NCBI GenBank assembly: GCA_934122115.1
Contig: CAKOVU010000006.1
Coordinates: 1-64,000 of the forward strand
From: UMGS1901 sp934122115
GTDB lineage: Bacteria; Bacillota; Clostridia; TANB77; CAG-508
Reading direction: 5' to 3'
Length of the DNA: 64,000 bases
The translations under genes were made by a program, and so were the position numbers. Below the pieces are notes generated by a model. That model was not told the DNA's origin. It was given only the letters and a program-made list of their open reading frames with translations, and ran no database searches. Shown one piece after another: positions 42,584 to 52,131 of the stretch. Numbering within the stretch: position 1 is the first letter of the stretch; each line of letters opens with the position of its first letter.

Positions 42584-43825
42584 GTGAGAAAAGTTTTGGG
42601 AATAGTAGCAGAATATAATCCTTTTCATAATGGACATTTCTATCATATGCAAGAGTCTAAAAAAATTACTGAAGCTGATTCTTGCATATGTGTTATATCT
42701 GGTAATTTTACGCAAAGAGGAGAACCATCTATTGTAAATAAATGGGCTAAAACATATATGGCGCTTTGTTGCGGAGCGGATTTGGTAATAGAATTACCAA
42801 CGATATATAGCATATCAAGCGCTGAAAATTTTGCTAGTGGAGCTATAAAAATATTTGATAGCTTAAAGATAGTTACAGACATATCGTTTGGAGCAGAATG
42901 CAATGATTTAGCAACATTAAATAATATTGCAAATGTTTTTTATTCAGAGCCTGCAAATTATAAAACAATACTAAATCATGAATTAAAAAGAGGTTTATCG
43001 TATCCAATGGCAAGGGAGAATGCAGTATTAATGTATTTAAACGATATAAAACGATATGCAAATGTTTTATCAAATTCAAATAATATTCTTGCGATAGAGT
43101 ATTTAAAAGCATTAAAACAGCAAAAGAGCATGATACAACCTAATATAGTGCCAAGAAAAAATGTGTACTATAACGATCAAAAGATAGTAGACGATTTTGC
43201 AAGTGCTACGGCAATAAGAAAATTGATGTTAAACAGAGAATATGCAGAAGTAAGAAAGGTAGTTCCACGAAGTACGTATCAAATAATTGGCGAAGAATAC
43301 AAAAAGAACCACATAATATTAGGTATAAAAAAGTACGAAAAAGAGATAATATATGCTTTAAGAGTGATGCCAATAGAAGAAATACAGAATTTACCTGATG
43401 TAAACGAGGGACTAGAGTTTGCAATCAAAAAGGCGGCTTCTGAAACAAATGATATTGAAGAATTAATTGAAAAAGTTAAATCAAAAAGATATACACAAAC
43501 ACGAATACAAAGGATATTGGTGTATGTGTTGTTAGGAATAACTAAAAAAGATATGGAAGATTCTAAAAAAATGGTACCATATGTTAGAGTACTAGGATTT
43601 AATAGCAGGGGGAAAATTTTAATATCGGAAATTATGAATCAAAATCCAAAATTAAATATGATAACATCTGTTGGAAAATACGTGAATAAAAAAATGCCTA
43701 AAAATAAGCAATTAACAAGAATGTTAGATTTGGACATAAATGCTACAAATATATATACTTTAGGATATGGTGGAGAGTCAAAAGCAAACTTAGATTATAC
43801 ACAAAATATGATTATAATTAAATAA
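42584..43825 (+). CDS. tmcAL: tRNA(Met) cytidine acetate ligase (YlbM/DUF795 family)
   Basis: The protein has 413 residues. GIVAEYNPFHNGHFYHMQ holds the HxGH nucleotidyltransferase motif. CVISGNFTQRGEPSIVNKWAK and ADLVIELPTIYSISSAENFA are hallmark blocks of the family, which uses ATP and acetate to form N4-acetylcytidine at the wobble position of elongator tRNA-Met. The GTG at 42584 is 8 bases from GGGAGGGA; TTG 42578 is too close to the site. Confidence 0.92.
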   Translation: MRKVLGIVAEYNPFHNGHFYHMQESKKITEADSCICVISGNFTQRGEPSIVNKWAKTYMALCCGADLVIELPTIYSISSAENFASGAIKIFDSLKIVTDISFGAECNDLATLNNIANVFYSEPANYKTILNHELKRGLSYPMARENAVLMYLNDIKRYANVLSNSNNILAIEYLKALKQQKSMIQPNIVPRKNVYYNDQKIVDDFASATAIRKLMLNREYAEVRKVVPRSTYQIIGEEYKKNHIILGIKKYEKEIIYALRVMPIEEIQNLPDVNEGLEFAIKKAASETNDIEELIEKVKSKRYTQTRIQRILVYVLLGITKKDMEDSKKMVPYVRVLGFNSRGKILISEIMNQNPKLNMITSVGKYVNKKMPKNKQLTRMLDLDINATNIYTLGYGGESKANLDYTQNMIIIK

Positions 43826-43937
43826 ATATTTCAGTTATATTACAATACAATTACATTTTGCCAAAAACGTTGAAAATAGAAGCTATATAGAATATAATTC
43901 ATTTGTACAATAAGATAAACTATCCATGGAGGAAAAT

Positions 43938-44483
43938 ATGGGAAACGAAACTTTTGCGGATTACATATTGTCAGAAAAAAATTGGATAAAGAAAATGGAA
44001 ATAATGTATTATTTATCGAAAAGAGAGCCAATATTTTTTGATAATTCTGTTGTGTTTAAAACAGAACTTTTAAAATTGTTTTTGGATAATACCAATTTAG
44101 GATTTGATAACAACATGCTAATAACTGCGTGCTTATTATGCAACTGCAAAAAAGTGGATAATTTTACTGATATAAATAGAATAAGAACATATGCAAAAGA
44201 AGGGGCAGAATATTTATCAACTTTGGGGTTTGATAAAAAGTTCTGCAGAATATGTGAACAAATAAATAGATATTCTGGAAGTGAACCAAGAGAACCAGAA
44301 GCCGACATATTAGAACTTATAGATCAATTTGGAGGAATGCTTTTAAATAGACCAGAAAGAGTTGGATTCAAAGTGGATGAAGCATTAGTATTATTAGAAT
44401 TCAGAAACTTAAAAGACAAGGAAAATAAATATTTGGAAGTATTTAAAGAATTTGTAAATAGAATGGAGGCTATAAAGGTATGA
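43938..44483 (+). CDS. Conserved protein, degenerate HD-like domain
   Basis: The protein has 181 residues and is helical. The order of segments LITACLLCNCKKVDNF, IRTYAKEGAEYLSTLGFDKKFCRICEQ and EADILELIDQFGGMLLNR follows HD-domain proteins, but the HD pair itself is replaced, so no hydrolase activity is expected. Cysteines near 67-70 are clustered. ATG 43938 has GGAGGAAAAT; the ATG at 43926 lies before that site. The stop overlaps the next gene's ATG. Function unknown. Confidence 0.6.
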   Translation: MGNETFADYILSEKNWIKKMEIMYYLSKREPIFFDNSVVFKTELLKLFLDNTNLGFDNNMLITACLLCNCKKVDNFTDINRIRTYAKEGAEYLSTLGFDKKFCRICEQINRYSGSEPREPEADILELIDQFGGMLLNRPERVGFKVDEALVLLEFRNLKDKENKYLEVFKEFVNRMEAIKV

Positions 44484-44761
44484 TAAATGGTGTGGATTCA
44501 GTAATTGAAGTTATGCAAAAAACGGCAAATGAATATATAGATCAAGAACCATCAAAATATATTAATAAAGTGACAAATTCTTATCGTGACCTATTAGAAG
44601 CAGTGGTAAAAGGAAGAACAAATAGTAACGATTTAACATATGGAGAAAAGAACGGCCATAAAGTTGTTCCATCATTAAATAAAAATAAAGAGCCAAAGAA
44701 TATTGATGAAAGTGCATTCTTTAATGGTGGGATTACAAGTTTTGATGATATGAGCAAATAA
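44480..44761 (+). CDS. Small conserved hypothetical protein
   Basis: The protein has 93 residues, is soluble and helical in its first half (SVIEVMQKTANEYID, SYRDLLEAVVKGRTN) and has a polar tail. No family recognised. Its ATG overlaps the TGA of the preceding gene (ATGA), so the two are translationally coupled and probably act together. Confidence 0.6.
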   Translation: MINGVDSVIEVMQKTANEYIDQEPSKYINKVTNSYRDLLEAVVKGRTNSNDLTYGEKNGHKVVPSLNKNKEPKNIDESAFFNGGITSFDDMSK

Positions 44762-44778
44762 CAAACAAAAGAAAAATT

Positions 44779-44802
44779 GAGGATTTAGAATCCTCTTTTT
44801 AT
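44779..44802 (+). terminator. Rho-independent terminator
   Basis: The seven-bp stem GAGGATT / AATCCTC with loop TAG is followed by TTTTT. Confidence 0.75.
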
Positions 44803-44828
44803 TATGTAATAATTAGAAGGAGTATGAT

Positions 44829-46022
44829 ATGGAAGAGATATTTGCAGATTTACATGTACATATAGGAAGAAGTGAGAGTGGAAAACCAATAAAAATAACA
44901 GCTGCTAGAAGCTTAAATTTTGCTAATATAGCAAAAGAATGCGCTGATAGAAAAGGAATAAATGTTGTAGGAATTATTGATTGTGCTTCTCCATATGTAA
45001 TAGAAGATATAGAAAATTTTTTAAAAACAGGTGAAGCTTATGAAATAGAAGATGGAGGAATAATATACAAGGATAAAGTTTGTATATTACTTGGCAGCGA
45101 AGTTGAAACCTCAGAAGTAGGCAGAAATGGAAAAGCGGGAGCTGCACATAATGTGTGCTTTTTCCCACATTTATCAGATATTAAAGGCTTTTCACAAGAG
45201 ATGAGCACACATATAAAAAATATAACATTAAGCACTCAAAGGTCAAATGTTTCAGGTTATGAATTAATTGATATAGTTGAAAAGTACAATGGAATATTAA
45301 TTCCAGCCCATTGTTTTACGCCGTTTAAAAGTTATTATGGAAATTGTACTGATAGATTACAAAATATTTTTAAAGAGAAATACAACAAGATTTTTGCAAT
45401 AGAATTAGGTCTTAGTGCAGATACATATTTAGCTGATATGATATCAGAATTGCAAGATAAAACTTTTGTTACCAATTCTGATGCACATTCATTACCTAAG
45501 ATAGCAAGAGAATATAATAAGATGTTGGTTAATGATATAAGTTTTAAAGAAATTGTAAAGGCTTTAAAAGGGGAAGACGGAAGAAAAGTATTGTGTAATT
45601 ATGGTTTAGACCCAAAACTTGGAAAATATCATAGAACTTTTTGTGATAATTGTAATCAAGTAATAGAAACGAAAGAACCAGTTATCGCTTGCCCACATTG
45701 TGGAAGCAGTAAGGTTACTTTTGGAGTGTTCGATAGGATTGATTTAATAAAAGACAAGGAAAAAAGCGAAAGCCCTAAAAATAGACCAGAGTATGTATAC
45801 CAAGTGCCACTTACGTTTATTCCAGGGCTTGGAGCAAAAACAGTTGATAAATTATTAAGCAAATTTGGAACAGAAATGACTGTATTACACAAATTATCAG
45901 AAGATGATTTAGAAGCTGTAGTTGGAGAAAAAATAGCTAAAGAAATAGTAATGGCAAGAGAAGGAAGAATGAAGATACAAGCAGGCGGTGGAGGAATTTA
46001 CGGAAAAGTAAGTGCTGAATAG
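44829..46022 (+). CDS. Endonuclease Q-like PHP-domain DNA repair protein
   Basis: The protein has 397 residues (TIGR00375-like). The PHP-type metal site shows ADLHVHIGRS, GIIDCASPY, LGSEVET, PAHCFTPF and TNSDAHSLPK. A zinc ribbon follows (CDNCNQVI...CPHCGS, about 277-300), and then a helix-hairpin-helix segment (LTFIPGLGAKTVDKLLSKFG). This is the layout of EndoQ, which nicks DNA 5' of deaminated bases. AGAAGGAGTA precedes the ATG. Single-gene unit. Confidence 0.88.
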   Translation: MEEIFADLHVHIGRSESGKPIKITAARSLNFANIAKECADRKGINVVGIIDCASPYVIEDIENFLKTGEAYEIEDGGIIYKDKVCILLGSEVETSEVGRNGKAGAAHNVCFFPHLSDIKGFSQEMSTHIKNITLSTQRSNVSGYELIDIVEKYNGILIPAHCFTPFKSYYGNCTDRLQNIFKEKYNKIFAIELGLSADTYLADMISELQDKTFVTNSDAHSLPKIAREYNKMLVNDISFKEIVKALKGEDGRKVLCNYGLDPKLGKYHRTFCDNCNQVIETKEPVIACPHCGSSKVTFGVFDRIDLIKDKEKSESPKNRPEYVYQVPLTFIPGLGAKTVDKLLSKFGTEMTVLHKLSEDDLEAVVGEKIAKEIVMAREGRMKIQAGGGGIYGKVSAE

Positions 46023-46099
46023 ATAATAAAATACAGTTCTAAATTCTGTGTTATTGAATAGTAATTATGTATAGATTTTCGATAGCATAGGAGGAAGAA

Positions 46100-46744
46100 A
46101 TGAAAAGAACGCCGAGACAAAAAAGCATGCTAAAAAATATGATATTAGGCTATATAAATGAAAATATAAAAATATATGCAATTGTTACATTAATGTTTTT
46201 GATAGGATGGGTAATTGGCATAATATTTGTAAATAATAGCCAAGAAGTTCAGCAAGAGCAAATAAATGGATATATAAATACATTTATACAAGGGATAAAA
46301 TCTGATGCTGAAATTTCAAAGCCAGAGATATTAAAAAATTCAATACTCAGTAATTTAGGAATAACATTGGTTTTGTGGTTCTTAGGTTCTACTGTTATAG
46401 GGATGCCGTTAATATATATTGTAATTTTATATAAAGGTTATAGCATTGGTTGCACAATTTCAGCCATTGTAGCAAGCTTGGGAGCTGGAAAGGGAATTGT
46501 ATTTATACTGTCAACAATGCTATTACAATCAATAATATATATACCATGCTTATTGTCGCTTGCTGTGAGTGGCATAAAGCTTTATAAGCAAATAATGGAA
46601 GATAGAAGAACGGAAAATATAAAAATACAAATTTTAAGACATTCAATATTTTGCATATTTATCTTTTTAATGCTTATAATAGCAGCTTTGATAGAAACAT
46701 ATATATCAACAAATATTGCACAAAAATTAATTAAATTTTGCTAA
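46100..46744 (+). CDS. spoIIM: Stage II sporulation protein M
   Basis: The protein has 214 residues with about five helices. SKPEILKNSILSNLGITLVLWFLGSTVIG and YKGYSIGCTISAIVASLGAGKG are the SpoIIM pattern. With SpoIID and SpoIIP it thins septal peptidoglycan during engulfment. AGGAGGAAG precedes the ATG. It is followed by xerD, as in Bacillus. Confidence 0.93.
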   Translation: MKRTPRQKSMLKNMILGYINENIKIYAIVTLMFLIGWVIGIIFVNNSQEVQQEQINGYINTFIQGIKSDAEISKPEILKNSILSNLGITLVLWFLGSTVIGMPLIYIVILYKGYSIGCTISAIVASLGAGKGIVFILSTMLLQSIIYIPCLLSLAVSGIKLYKQIMEDRRTENIKIQILRHSIFCIFIFLMLIIAALIETYISTNIAQKLIKFC

Positions 46745-46807
46745 TGTTTCATTTTCAAAAACTGAAAAGTACAAAAAGAAAAAAATGTAGAAAATTGGGT
46801 AAATCTA

Positions 46808-46836
46808 TTTACAATTAGCAAATATTTTGATATAAC
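46808..46836 (+). promoter_or_regulatory. Promoter of xerD
   Basis: TTTACA (46808-46813) and TATAAC (46831-46836) have a 17-base spacer. Confidence 0.55.
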
Positions 46837-46898
46837 AATATAAGTTATTAGGTTATGTAAAGCATTATTAATAATAATATAAGAATAGAGGGGCTAAC

Positions 46899-47780
46899 AT
46901 GGAAAAACAAATAAAACTTTTTTTGGAATTTCTTAAACAAGACAAAAAATTGTCAGATAATACACTTCAATCATACAAAAGAGACATAGAACAATTTGAA
47001 AAATACCTAGATAGCAAAAAATTAAATTACAGCAAAATAACTGAAGACGATATAAAAGAATATATGGAATACCTAAAAGAAGAAAATAAGAAAAAGTCTA
47101 CAATTTCTAGAAATTTAGCCACAATAAGATCTTTCTATCAATTTTCAATTAGAAATAAAAGAGTAAAAAAGGACCCTACAAAAAGCATAGAGTCTCCTAA
47201 AATAGATAAAAGAGTTCCAAGCATTTTAACTTCTCAAGAAGTAGAATTGCTACTAGAACAACCGAAAGATGTTGATTTAAAAGGAACTAGGGATAAGGCA
47301 ATGTTAGAATTTGCCTATGCAACAGGAATGAGAGTTACAGAGATAATTTCATTAAATTTAAGCGATCTTAATTTAGATGATGGATATGTTGTTTGCAGAA
47401 ACAAAAATAAAGTAAGAAATATACCTTTAGGCTCAATGTCAATAAAAGCTTTAAGGGAATATATCGATGAAGCAAGAGCATATTTAATAAAAGATGAAGA
47501 TGAGGAAGCTTTATTCGTTAATGTAAATGGAAACAGATTAACTCGCCAAGGATTTTGGAAAATAGTTAAATATTATAAAGAACAAGCACATATAACAAAA
47601 GATATAACTCCTCATGTATTAAGGCATTCATTTGCAACACACTTATTACAAAATGGGGCAGATTTGAAAGCAATTCAAACCATGCTAGGGCATTCAGATA
47701 TTTCTTCAACTCAAGTATATATGCAATTCCAAGATGTTGGAATAAAAAATGCATACAAAAAAGCTCATCCAAGAGCATAA
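46899..47780 (+). CDS. xerD: Site-specific tyrosine recombinase XerD
   Basis: The protein has 293 residues. The N-terminal SAM-like DNA-binding domain covers about 1-85. The catalytic set is complete: Arg in ATGMRVTEI, Lys in NKNKVRNIPLG, His-x-x-Arg in PHVLRHSFATHLL, His in MLGHSDISST and the Tyr nucleophile in TQVYMQF. It resolves chromosome dimers with XerC. The spoIIM-xerD order supports XerD. It, or an unlinked recombinase of the same class, could also act at the two invertons; that link is untested. Confidence 0.93.
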   Translation: MEKQIKLFLEFLKQDKKLSDNTLQSYKRDIEQFEKYLDSKKLNYSKITEDDIKEYMEYLKEENKKKSTISRNLATIRSFYQFSIRNKRVKKDPTKSIESPKIDKRVPSILTSQEVELLLEQPKDVDLKGTRDKAMLEFAYATGMRVTEIISLNLSDLNLDDGYVVCRNKNKVRNIPLGSMSIKALREYIDEARAYLIKDEDEEALFVNVNGNRLTRQGFWKIVKYYKEQAHITKDITPHVLRHSFATHLLQNGADLKAIQTMLGHSDISSTQVYMQFQDVGIKNAYKKAHPRA

Positions 47781-47789
47781 AAATTTCAA

Positions 47790-47824
47790 ACTAGAAATGG
47801 TAAATGCTTTTTACCATTTCTAGT
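47790..47824 (+). other. Perfect hairpin after xerD
   Basis: A perfect 15-bp stem (ACTAGAAATGGTAAA / TTTACCATTTCTAGT) with a five-base loop. No T-run follows, so it is a weak terminator or an mRNA end stabiliser. Confidence 0.6.
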
Positions 47825-47869
47825 CTGAAAAGTAATTTTAAAATTAATTAAAAAAATTTAAAATATGTA

Positions 47870-47898
47870 TTGACAAATTAAAATACACACGTTATAAT
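47870..47898 (+). promoter_or_regulatory. Consensus promoter of tRNA-Gly
   Basis: TTGACA (47870-47875), 17 bases, TATAAT (47893-47898): a perfect sigma-A promoter. Confidence 0.9.
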
Positions 47899-47916
47899 AA
47901 TAAATGTCTTAAGAAT

Positions 47917-47990
<74 letters not shown>

Positions 47991-47996
47991 TATTAT

Positions 47997-48026
47997 GAAT
48001 CCATATAAACATGGATTCTTTTTTTT
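47997..48026 (+). terminator. Terminator of tRNA-Gly
   Basis: The 8-bp stem GAATCCAT / ATGGATTC with a six-base loop is followed by eight T. Confidence 0.85.
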
Positions 48027-48049
48027 GTTGCAAAATTTTTAAAAAAATA

Positions 48050-48079
48050 TTGCATTTTTTATAAATTAATATATATAAT
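48050..48079 (+). promoter_or_regulatory. Promoter of glmM
   Basis: TTGCAT (48050-48055) and TATAAT (48074-48079) with an 18-base spacer. Confidence 0.6.
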
Positions 48080-48118
48080 GAGTAATGAATAAATTACGTT
48101 TAAAGAGGAAGGGTTTAT

Positions 48119-49483
48119 ATGAGAAAATATTTTGGAACTGATGGAATTAGAAGAATAGCCAATAGTGAATTAACTCCAGAGCTTGTATATAAGGTGGCAA
48201 AAGCTGGAGCATATGTATTGTCAAAACATTCAGATCATGTACCTACAATATTTATAGGAAGAGATACAAGAATATCTGGAACTTTAATAGAAGCAGCAAT
48301 GACTGCAGGATTTTTAAGTTATGGTGCAAATGTAAAACAATTGGGAGTGATACCAACACCAGGAGTGGCGTATTTAACTAAAAGGTATAAAGCAGATGCG
48401 AGTGTAGTAATTTCTGCATCACACAATACATATGAATTTAACGGAATTAAATATTTTAGTAATAAAGGAATGAAGATTCCAGATGATTTAGAAGAAGAGA
48501 TAGAAGAAATAATGGAATCTGGAAAGTTAGAAGAGCTAACAGCAGTTAATGAAAAAATTGGAGTGGCAGAGAATAGAGAAGATTTATTAGAAGAATACGT
48601 ATATTTCTTTAGAAAAAACTTTGAAGAAGATTTAGAAAATATGAACAAAGAAAATTTTGTAGTTGCCGTAGATACCGCAAATGGAGCTACTTCTGCTGTA
48701 GCAGATAAAGTTTTTACAAAATTAGGTATAAATCACATTATAATAAACAATAAACCAAATGGAATAAATATTAATGATAAATGTGGATCTACTCATTTAG
48801 AAGGATTACAAAAATTTGTTGTAGAGAATAAGTGCAATTTAGGAATTGCTTATGATGGCGATGGAGATAGATGTTTAGCTGTCAATGAAAAAGGAGAAGT
48901 AATTGACGGAGATATAATAATGGCAATAATCTCAAATTATTTGAAGAGTAAAGGAAAATTAAGAAACAATACTTTAGTAGCTACTGTAATGAGCAATTTA
49001 GGATTGAAAAAATATGCAGAAAAAAATGATATCAATTTTGTACAAACGAAAGTTGGAGATAGATATGTTTTGGAAGAAATGTTAGAAAATGATTATAATT
49101 TAGGAGGAGAACAGTCTGGTCATATTATAATGCTAGATTATAACCCTACTGGGGACGGTATTTTGACATCTTTAATGTTAATTAAAATTATTTTAGAAAA
49201 TCAATTGCCAGTGTCAAAATTATGTGATATAATCCAGATATATCCACAGGTACTTATTAATGCAAAAGTTGATGCAAATAAAAAGTACGATTATGATAAA
49301 GATGAGGAAATACAAAAAGAAATCCAAAAACTAGAAAAAGAGTTTTCAGGAAATGGTAGAGTACTTATTAGACCTTCAGGAACAGAACCATTAGTTAGGG
49401 TAATGATAGAAGGTGAGGAGCAAGGTTATATTAAAGCTAAAGCAGAAACTTTAGCCAAATTAATAGAACAAAAGTTAAAATAG
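48119..49483 (+). CDS. glmM: Phosphoglucosamine mutase
   Basis: The protein has 454 residues and converts glucosamine 6-phosphate to the 1-phosphate for peptidoglycan precursors. The phosphoserine is S101 in ISASHN. The Mg loop is YDGDGDRC, the sugar loop LGGEQSGHI and the phosphate site RPSGTEPLVRVM. MRKYFGTDGIRR is the standard start; AGAGGAAGG is its ribosome site. Confidence 0.97.
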   Translation: MRKYFGTDGIRRIANSELTPELVYKVAKAGAYVLSKHSDHVPTIFIGRDTRISGTLIEAAMTAGFLSYGANVKQLGVIPTPGVAYLTKRYKADASVVISASHNTYEFNGIKYFSNKGMKIPDDLEEEIEEIMESGKLEELTAVNEKIGVAENREDLLEEYVYFFRKNFEEDLENMNKENFVVAVDTANGATSAVADKVFTKLGINHIIINNKPNGININDKCGSTHLEGLQKFVVENKCNLGIAYDGDGDRCLAVNEKGEVIDGDIIMAIISNYLKSKGKLRNNTLVATVMSNLGLKKYAEKNDINFVQTKVGDRYVLEEMLENDYNLGGEQSGHIIMLDYNPTGDGILTSLMLIKIILENQLPVSKLCDIIQIYPQVLINAKVDANKKYDYDKDEEIQKEIQKLEKEFSGNGRVLIRPSGTEPLVRVMIEGEEQGYIKAKAETLAKLIEQKLK

Positions 49484-49495
49484 GAGGGAAAACAA

Positions 49496-49834
49496 ATGCC
49501 AATAATTAATTTTATTAATCCTTTTACAGCACTATTAGCATTAGTACTATTTTTGTTAGTACTGATATTAGGAAAAGAAACACACAAAAGTGCAATTATT
49601 GCTACAATGTTATTTGTATTTTTAACAATTTTAGTAGGTCATTCAGTAGAGCTATTTGCATTTAATTCAGGCAATGAAGAAGTATATCAAGCAATAACTG
49701 TTAGCTTATTCGCAGACTTCGTATTTGTGTTTTTGTCTTTCATATCTTATTTATGGGTAGATGATATCCAAGCTAAGGTAGAAAAGAAAAAGAGCATTGA
49801 TGACAGTTTAAGTTGGTTTTGGGCAAAAGTGTAA
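49496..49834 (+). CDS. Small membrane protein of unknown function
   Basis: The protein has 112 residues and three predicted helices (about 10-27, 33-52, 66-88), then a short charged tail ending in SLSWFWAKV. No family recognised. It starts 12 bases after glmM with a TAGGAGGG site, so it is cotranscribed with it. Confidence 0.6.
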   Translation: MPIINFINPFTALLALVLFLLVLILGKETHKSAIIATMLFVFLTILVGHSVELFAFNSGNEEVYQAITVSLFADFVFVFLSFISYLWVDDIQAKVEKKKSIDDSLSWFWAKV

Positions 49835-49942
49835 GATATAAAATATTAAGAAAGAATGCAAGAAGGACGGTTCGAAATTCAAGATTTATCTGGAATTGAG
49901 GATTGTTCTTTTTGCAAGTAAAAGAAAAGAGAGGTAATATAT

Positions 49943-50887
49943 ATGATAGAAAGTAGAAAATTAGTTTTAGTTGGAACTGGAATGGTTGGAATGAGCATGG
50001 CATATGCTTTAGAAAACCAAGGTGGAATAAATGAATTGGTGTTAATAGATATAGCTAAAGATAGAGCAATAGGAGAAGCTATGGATTTATCACATGGAAT
50101 TCCTTGCGCACCAAGTAGCATAGAAATAAAAGCAGGAGACTACGATGAATGTAAAGATGCTGATATAGTAGTAATAACAGCAGGACTAGCACAGAAACCA
50201 GGAGGACAAACAAGGCTAGAACTTGCGGCTGCTAATGCCAAAATTGTAAAAGAGATTACTGAAAGTGTAATTAAATCTGGATTTAATGGTATATTTGTTG
50301 TAGCAACAAACCCTGTTGACATTATGACTTATGTAGTAGGACAAGTTTCTGGATTTCCAAAAAGTAAGGTAATCGGTTCTGGAACAGTGTTAGATACAGC
50401 AAGACTTAGATTTTTAATAGGAGAAAGATTAAAAGTATCAAGTAAAAATGTGCACGCATATATAATGGGAGAGCATGGAGACTCATCATTTGTATCATGG
50501 TCAAATAGCTATATAGGCTGCAAAAAGTTAACCGATATAATGGATGAAAAAGGAGAAAAGAAAGAAATCTTAGATGAGATTTATAAAGACGTACAACAAT
50601 CAGCTTATGAAATAATAAATAAGAAAAGAGCAACATATTACGGAATTGGTTTAGGATTAGCAAAATTGGTAAAAACTATATTAAATAACGAAAATGAAAT
50701 TCTTACAGTGTCTACTAAGCTAGAAGGAGAATATGGACATAAGGATATATATATTGGAGTTCCAGCGATAATAAACAATAAAGGTGTTCAAGAAATTTTA
50801 AATATAAAACTTACAGAAGAAGAGCAAGCAAAATTTGATAATAGCTGTAAAATTTTGGAAGAGATGAAAAAAGAAATAAATATGTAA
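49943..50887 (+). CDS. ldh: L-lactate dehydrogenase
   Basis: The protein has 314 residues and reduces pyruvate with NADH. The Rossmann loop is VGTGMVGMSMA. The substrate loop AQKPGGQTRLEL carries the Gln that favours lactate over malate and the Arg that polarises pyruvate; the catalytic His is in MGEHGDSSF. GAGAGGTAA precedes the ATG. Confidence 0.95.
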   Translation: MIESRKLVLVGTGMVGMSMAYALENQGGINELVLIDIAKDRAIGEAMDLSHGIPCAPSSIEIKAGDYDECKDADIVVITAGLAQKPGGQTRLELAAANAKIVKEITESVIKSGFNGIFVVATNPVDIMTYVVGQVSGFPKSKVIGSGTVLDTARLRFLIGERLKVSSKNVHAYIMGEHGDSSFVSWSNSYIGCKKLTDIMDEKGEKKEILDEIYKDVQQSAYEIINKKRATYYGIGLGLAKLVKTILNNENEILTVSTKLEGEYGHKDIYIGVPAIINNKGVQEILNIKLTEEEQAKFDNSCKILEEMKKEINM

Positions 50888-50891
50888 AGAA

Positions 50892-50933
50892 AAAATAGTA
50901 TTAGTGAAGATAATTTCATTAATACTATTTTTT
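50892..50933. terminator. Bidirectional terminator between ldh and the Rpn gene
   Basis: A 17-bp stem (50892-50908 with 50915-50931, one G-U) has T-runs on both strands. Confidence 0.85.
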
Positions 50934-50943
50934 ATAAAAAAGC

Positions 50944-51831
50944 TTATGTATTTTCATCAATAATCTTTTGAACTTCTGCTTCTGACATATTAACTGCCTG
51001 TGAAATTTGAGAAAGTGTAAGATTCATAGAATGTAAATTTTTTATTATTTCAATTGAATTTTGTAGCTTTCCTTCTTTTTCTCCACGAAGTCGCCCTGCT
51101 TTATAAATAGCTTTCTCATCCATGATAGCTTTTTCTTTTAATTCTGCAATTCTTCTAAGTTGTTCATCTTTACTTCTTTCATGAATCTCAATAACTGCAT
51201 CTTTAATATCATTATTCTTTTCCATAATTTCTTTAACCTCCCTAGAATTAGGGTCATCTAAAAATAACATCCATTGAGCTTTTTTATCAAGCTTATTCTT
51301 ATAGTATGTATTTTTAACCTTATCCAATTCTAGTATACAAATTTCGATGGAGTCTGTCAATACTAAATTTGGGTGATTTATTTCACAAAGTCTCCATACA
51401 GTTTCCATTTCTGAAATTATTTGAGTGAGTTCAAGAGGGTAATCAATTATTGCGATTAATATTACTTTTTTAGCTTCTGAATAGTCATCACCACGCTTAA
51501 TTTGGGAGGCATATAATCTTGAAAAGTAGAAAAGTAAACGTTCAGCAAAGTTTGCTCTTTCGATGAGCTGAATTTCAACATCAACTTTTTCATTATTATT
51601 GATATCTAGTTCTAAGTCTAAGATGCCAAGCTTGTCATCAGGAGTATTACGGACTAGTATTTGGTCACTATTAATAGTCATCTTAGTGATTTTTTCGTCG
51701 AGTAAAGCTTCAACGAATGCTTTAGTAATCTTTTCATTGTTTTGATTAAATATGCTTTGGAAAACAACATCATTCTTTGGTTTTAAAAGTTTCTTTTCTT
51801 CTGTTTGAACTGGTGAATTATTTTTCTTCAA
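50944..51831 (-). CDS. Rpn-family (PD-(D/E)XK) recombination-promoting nuclease
   Basis: The protein has 295 residues. The start LLKPKNDVVFQSIFNQ and LGILDLELDINNNEKVDVEIQL hold the PD-(D/E)XK-like nuclease core: D, then ExQ. NFAERLLFYFSRLYASQIKRGDDY is the typical next block. C-terminal helices (LRGEKEGKLQNSIEIIKNLH, MSEAEVQKIID) are the usual tail. These proteins, related to Rpn nucleases, promote recombination and appear in many copies in clostridial genomes. TTG start with an AAAGGCG site. Confidence 0.85.
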   Translation of the reverse strand: MKKNNSPVQTEEKKLLKPKNDVVFQSIFNQNNEKITKAFVEALLDEKITKMTINSDQILVRNTPDDKLGILDLELDINNNEKVDVEIQLIERANFAERLLFYFSRLYASQIKRGDDYSEAKKVILIAIIDYPLELTQIISEMETVWRLCEINHPNLVLTDSIEICILELDKVKNTYYKNKLDKKAQWMLFLDDPNSREVKEIMEKNNDIKDAVIEIHERSKDEQLRRIAELKEKAIMDEKAIYKAGRLRGEKEGKLQNSIEIIKNLHSMNLTLSQISQAVNMSEAEVQKIIDENT

Positions 51832-51950
51832 TAATTGTCACGCCTTTCAAATCGGATTTTATAGTGTAAAGAATAAGTATTAAATTATTAATTAGAAAAT
51901 ATAAAAAGAAGTTAAGTGATAAGAAATAAAATAATAGAAAAAATATTCAT

Positions 51951-51974
51951 GACTATAATACATTTATTATAGTC
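51951..51974. other. Palindrome in the 300-base gap before the ABC genes
   Basis: A perfect 10-bp dyad, GACTATAATA / TATTATAGTC, with spacer CATT, lies in the otherwise featureless AT-rich gap 51832-52131. It could be an operator or hairpin. A TATAAT lies at 52088-52093 but lacks a -35 box at proper spacing. Confidence 0.4.
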
Positions 51975-52131
51975 TGAAAGTACTGTAAAGGCAAGGAAAA
52001 TCGTATGACAAGAAACGACAAATGAAATTTTTTAATGAATGAAACTGAAATGTTAGAATGTCATTTATTTGTCACTTTGATATTGTATTATAATTTCAGT
52101 AAAAGAAAATTTGAAAAGAAAGGAAAATATA

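Noticed and set aside
47790..47824. dif/XerCD-type site after xerD
   Set aside because: The perfect dyad has a five-base loop and does not resemble dif; it is more likely an mRNA-end hairpin.
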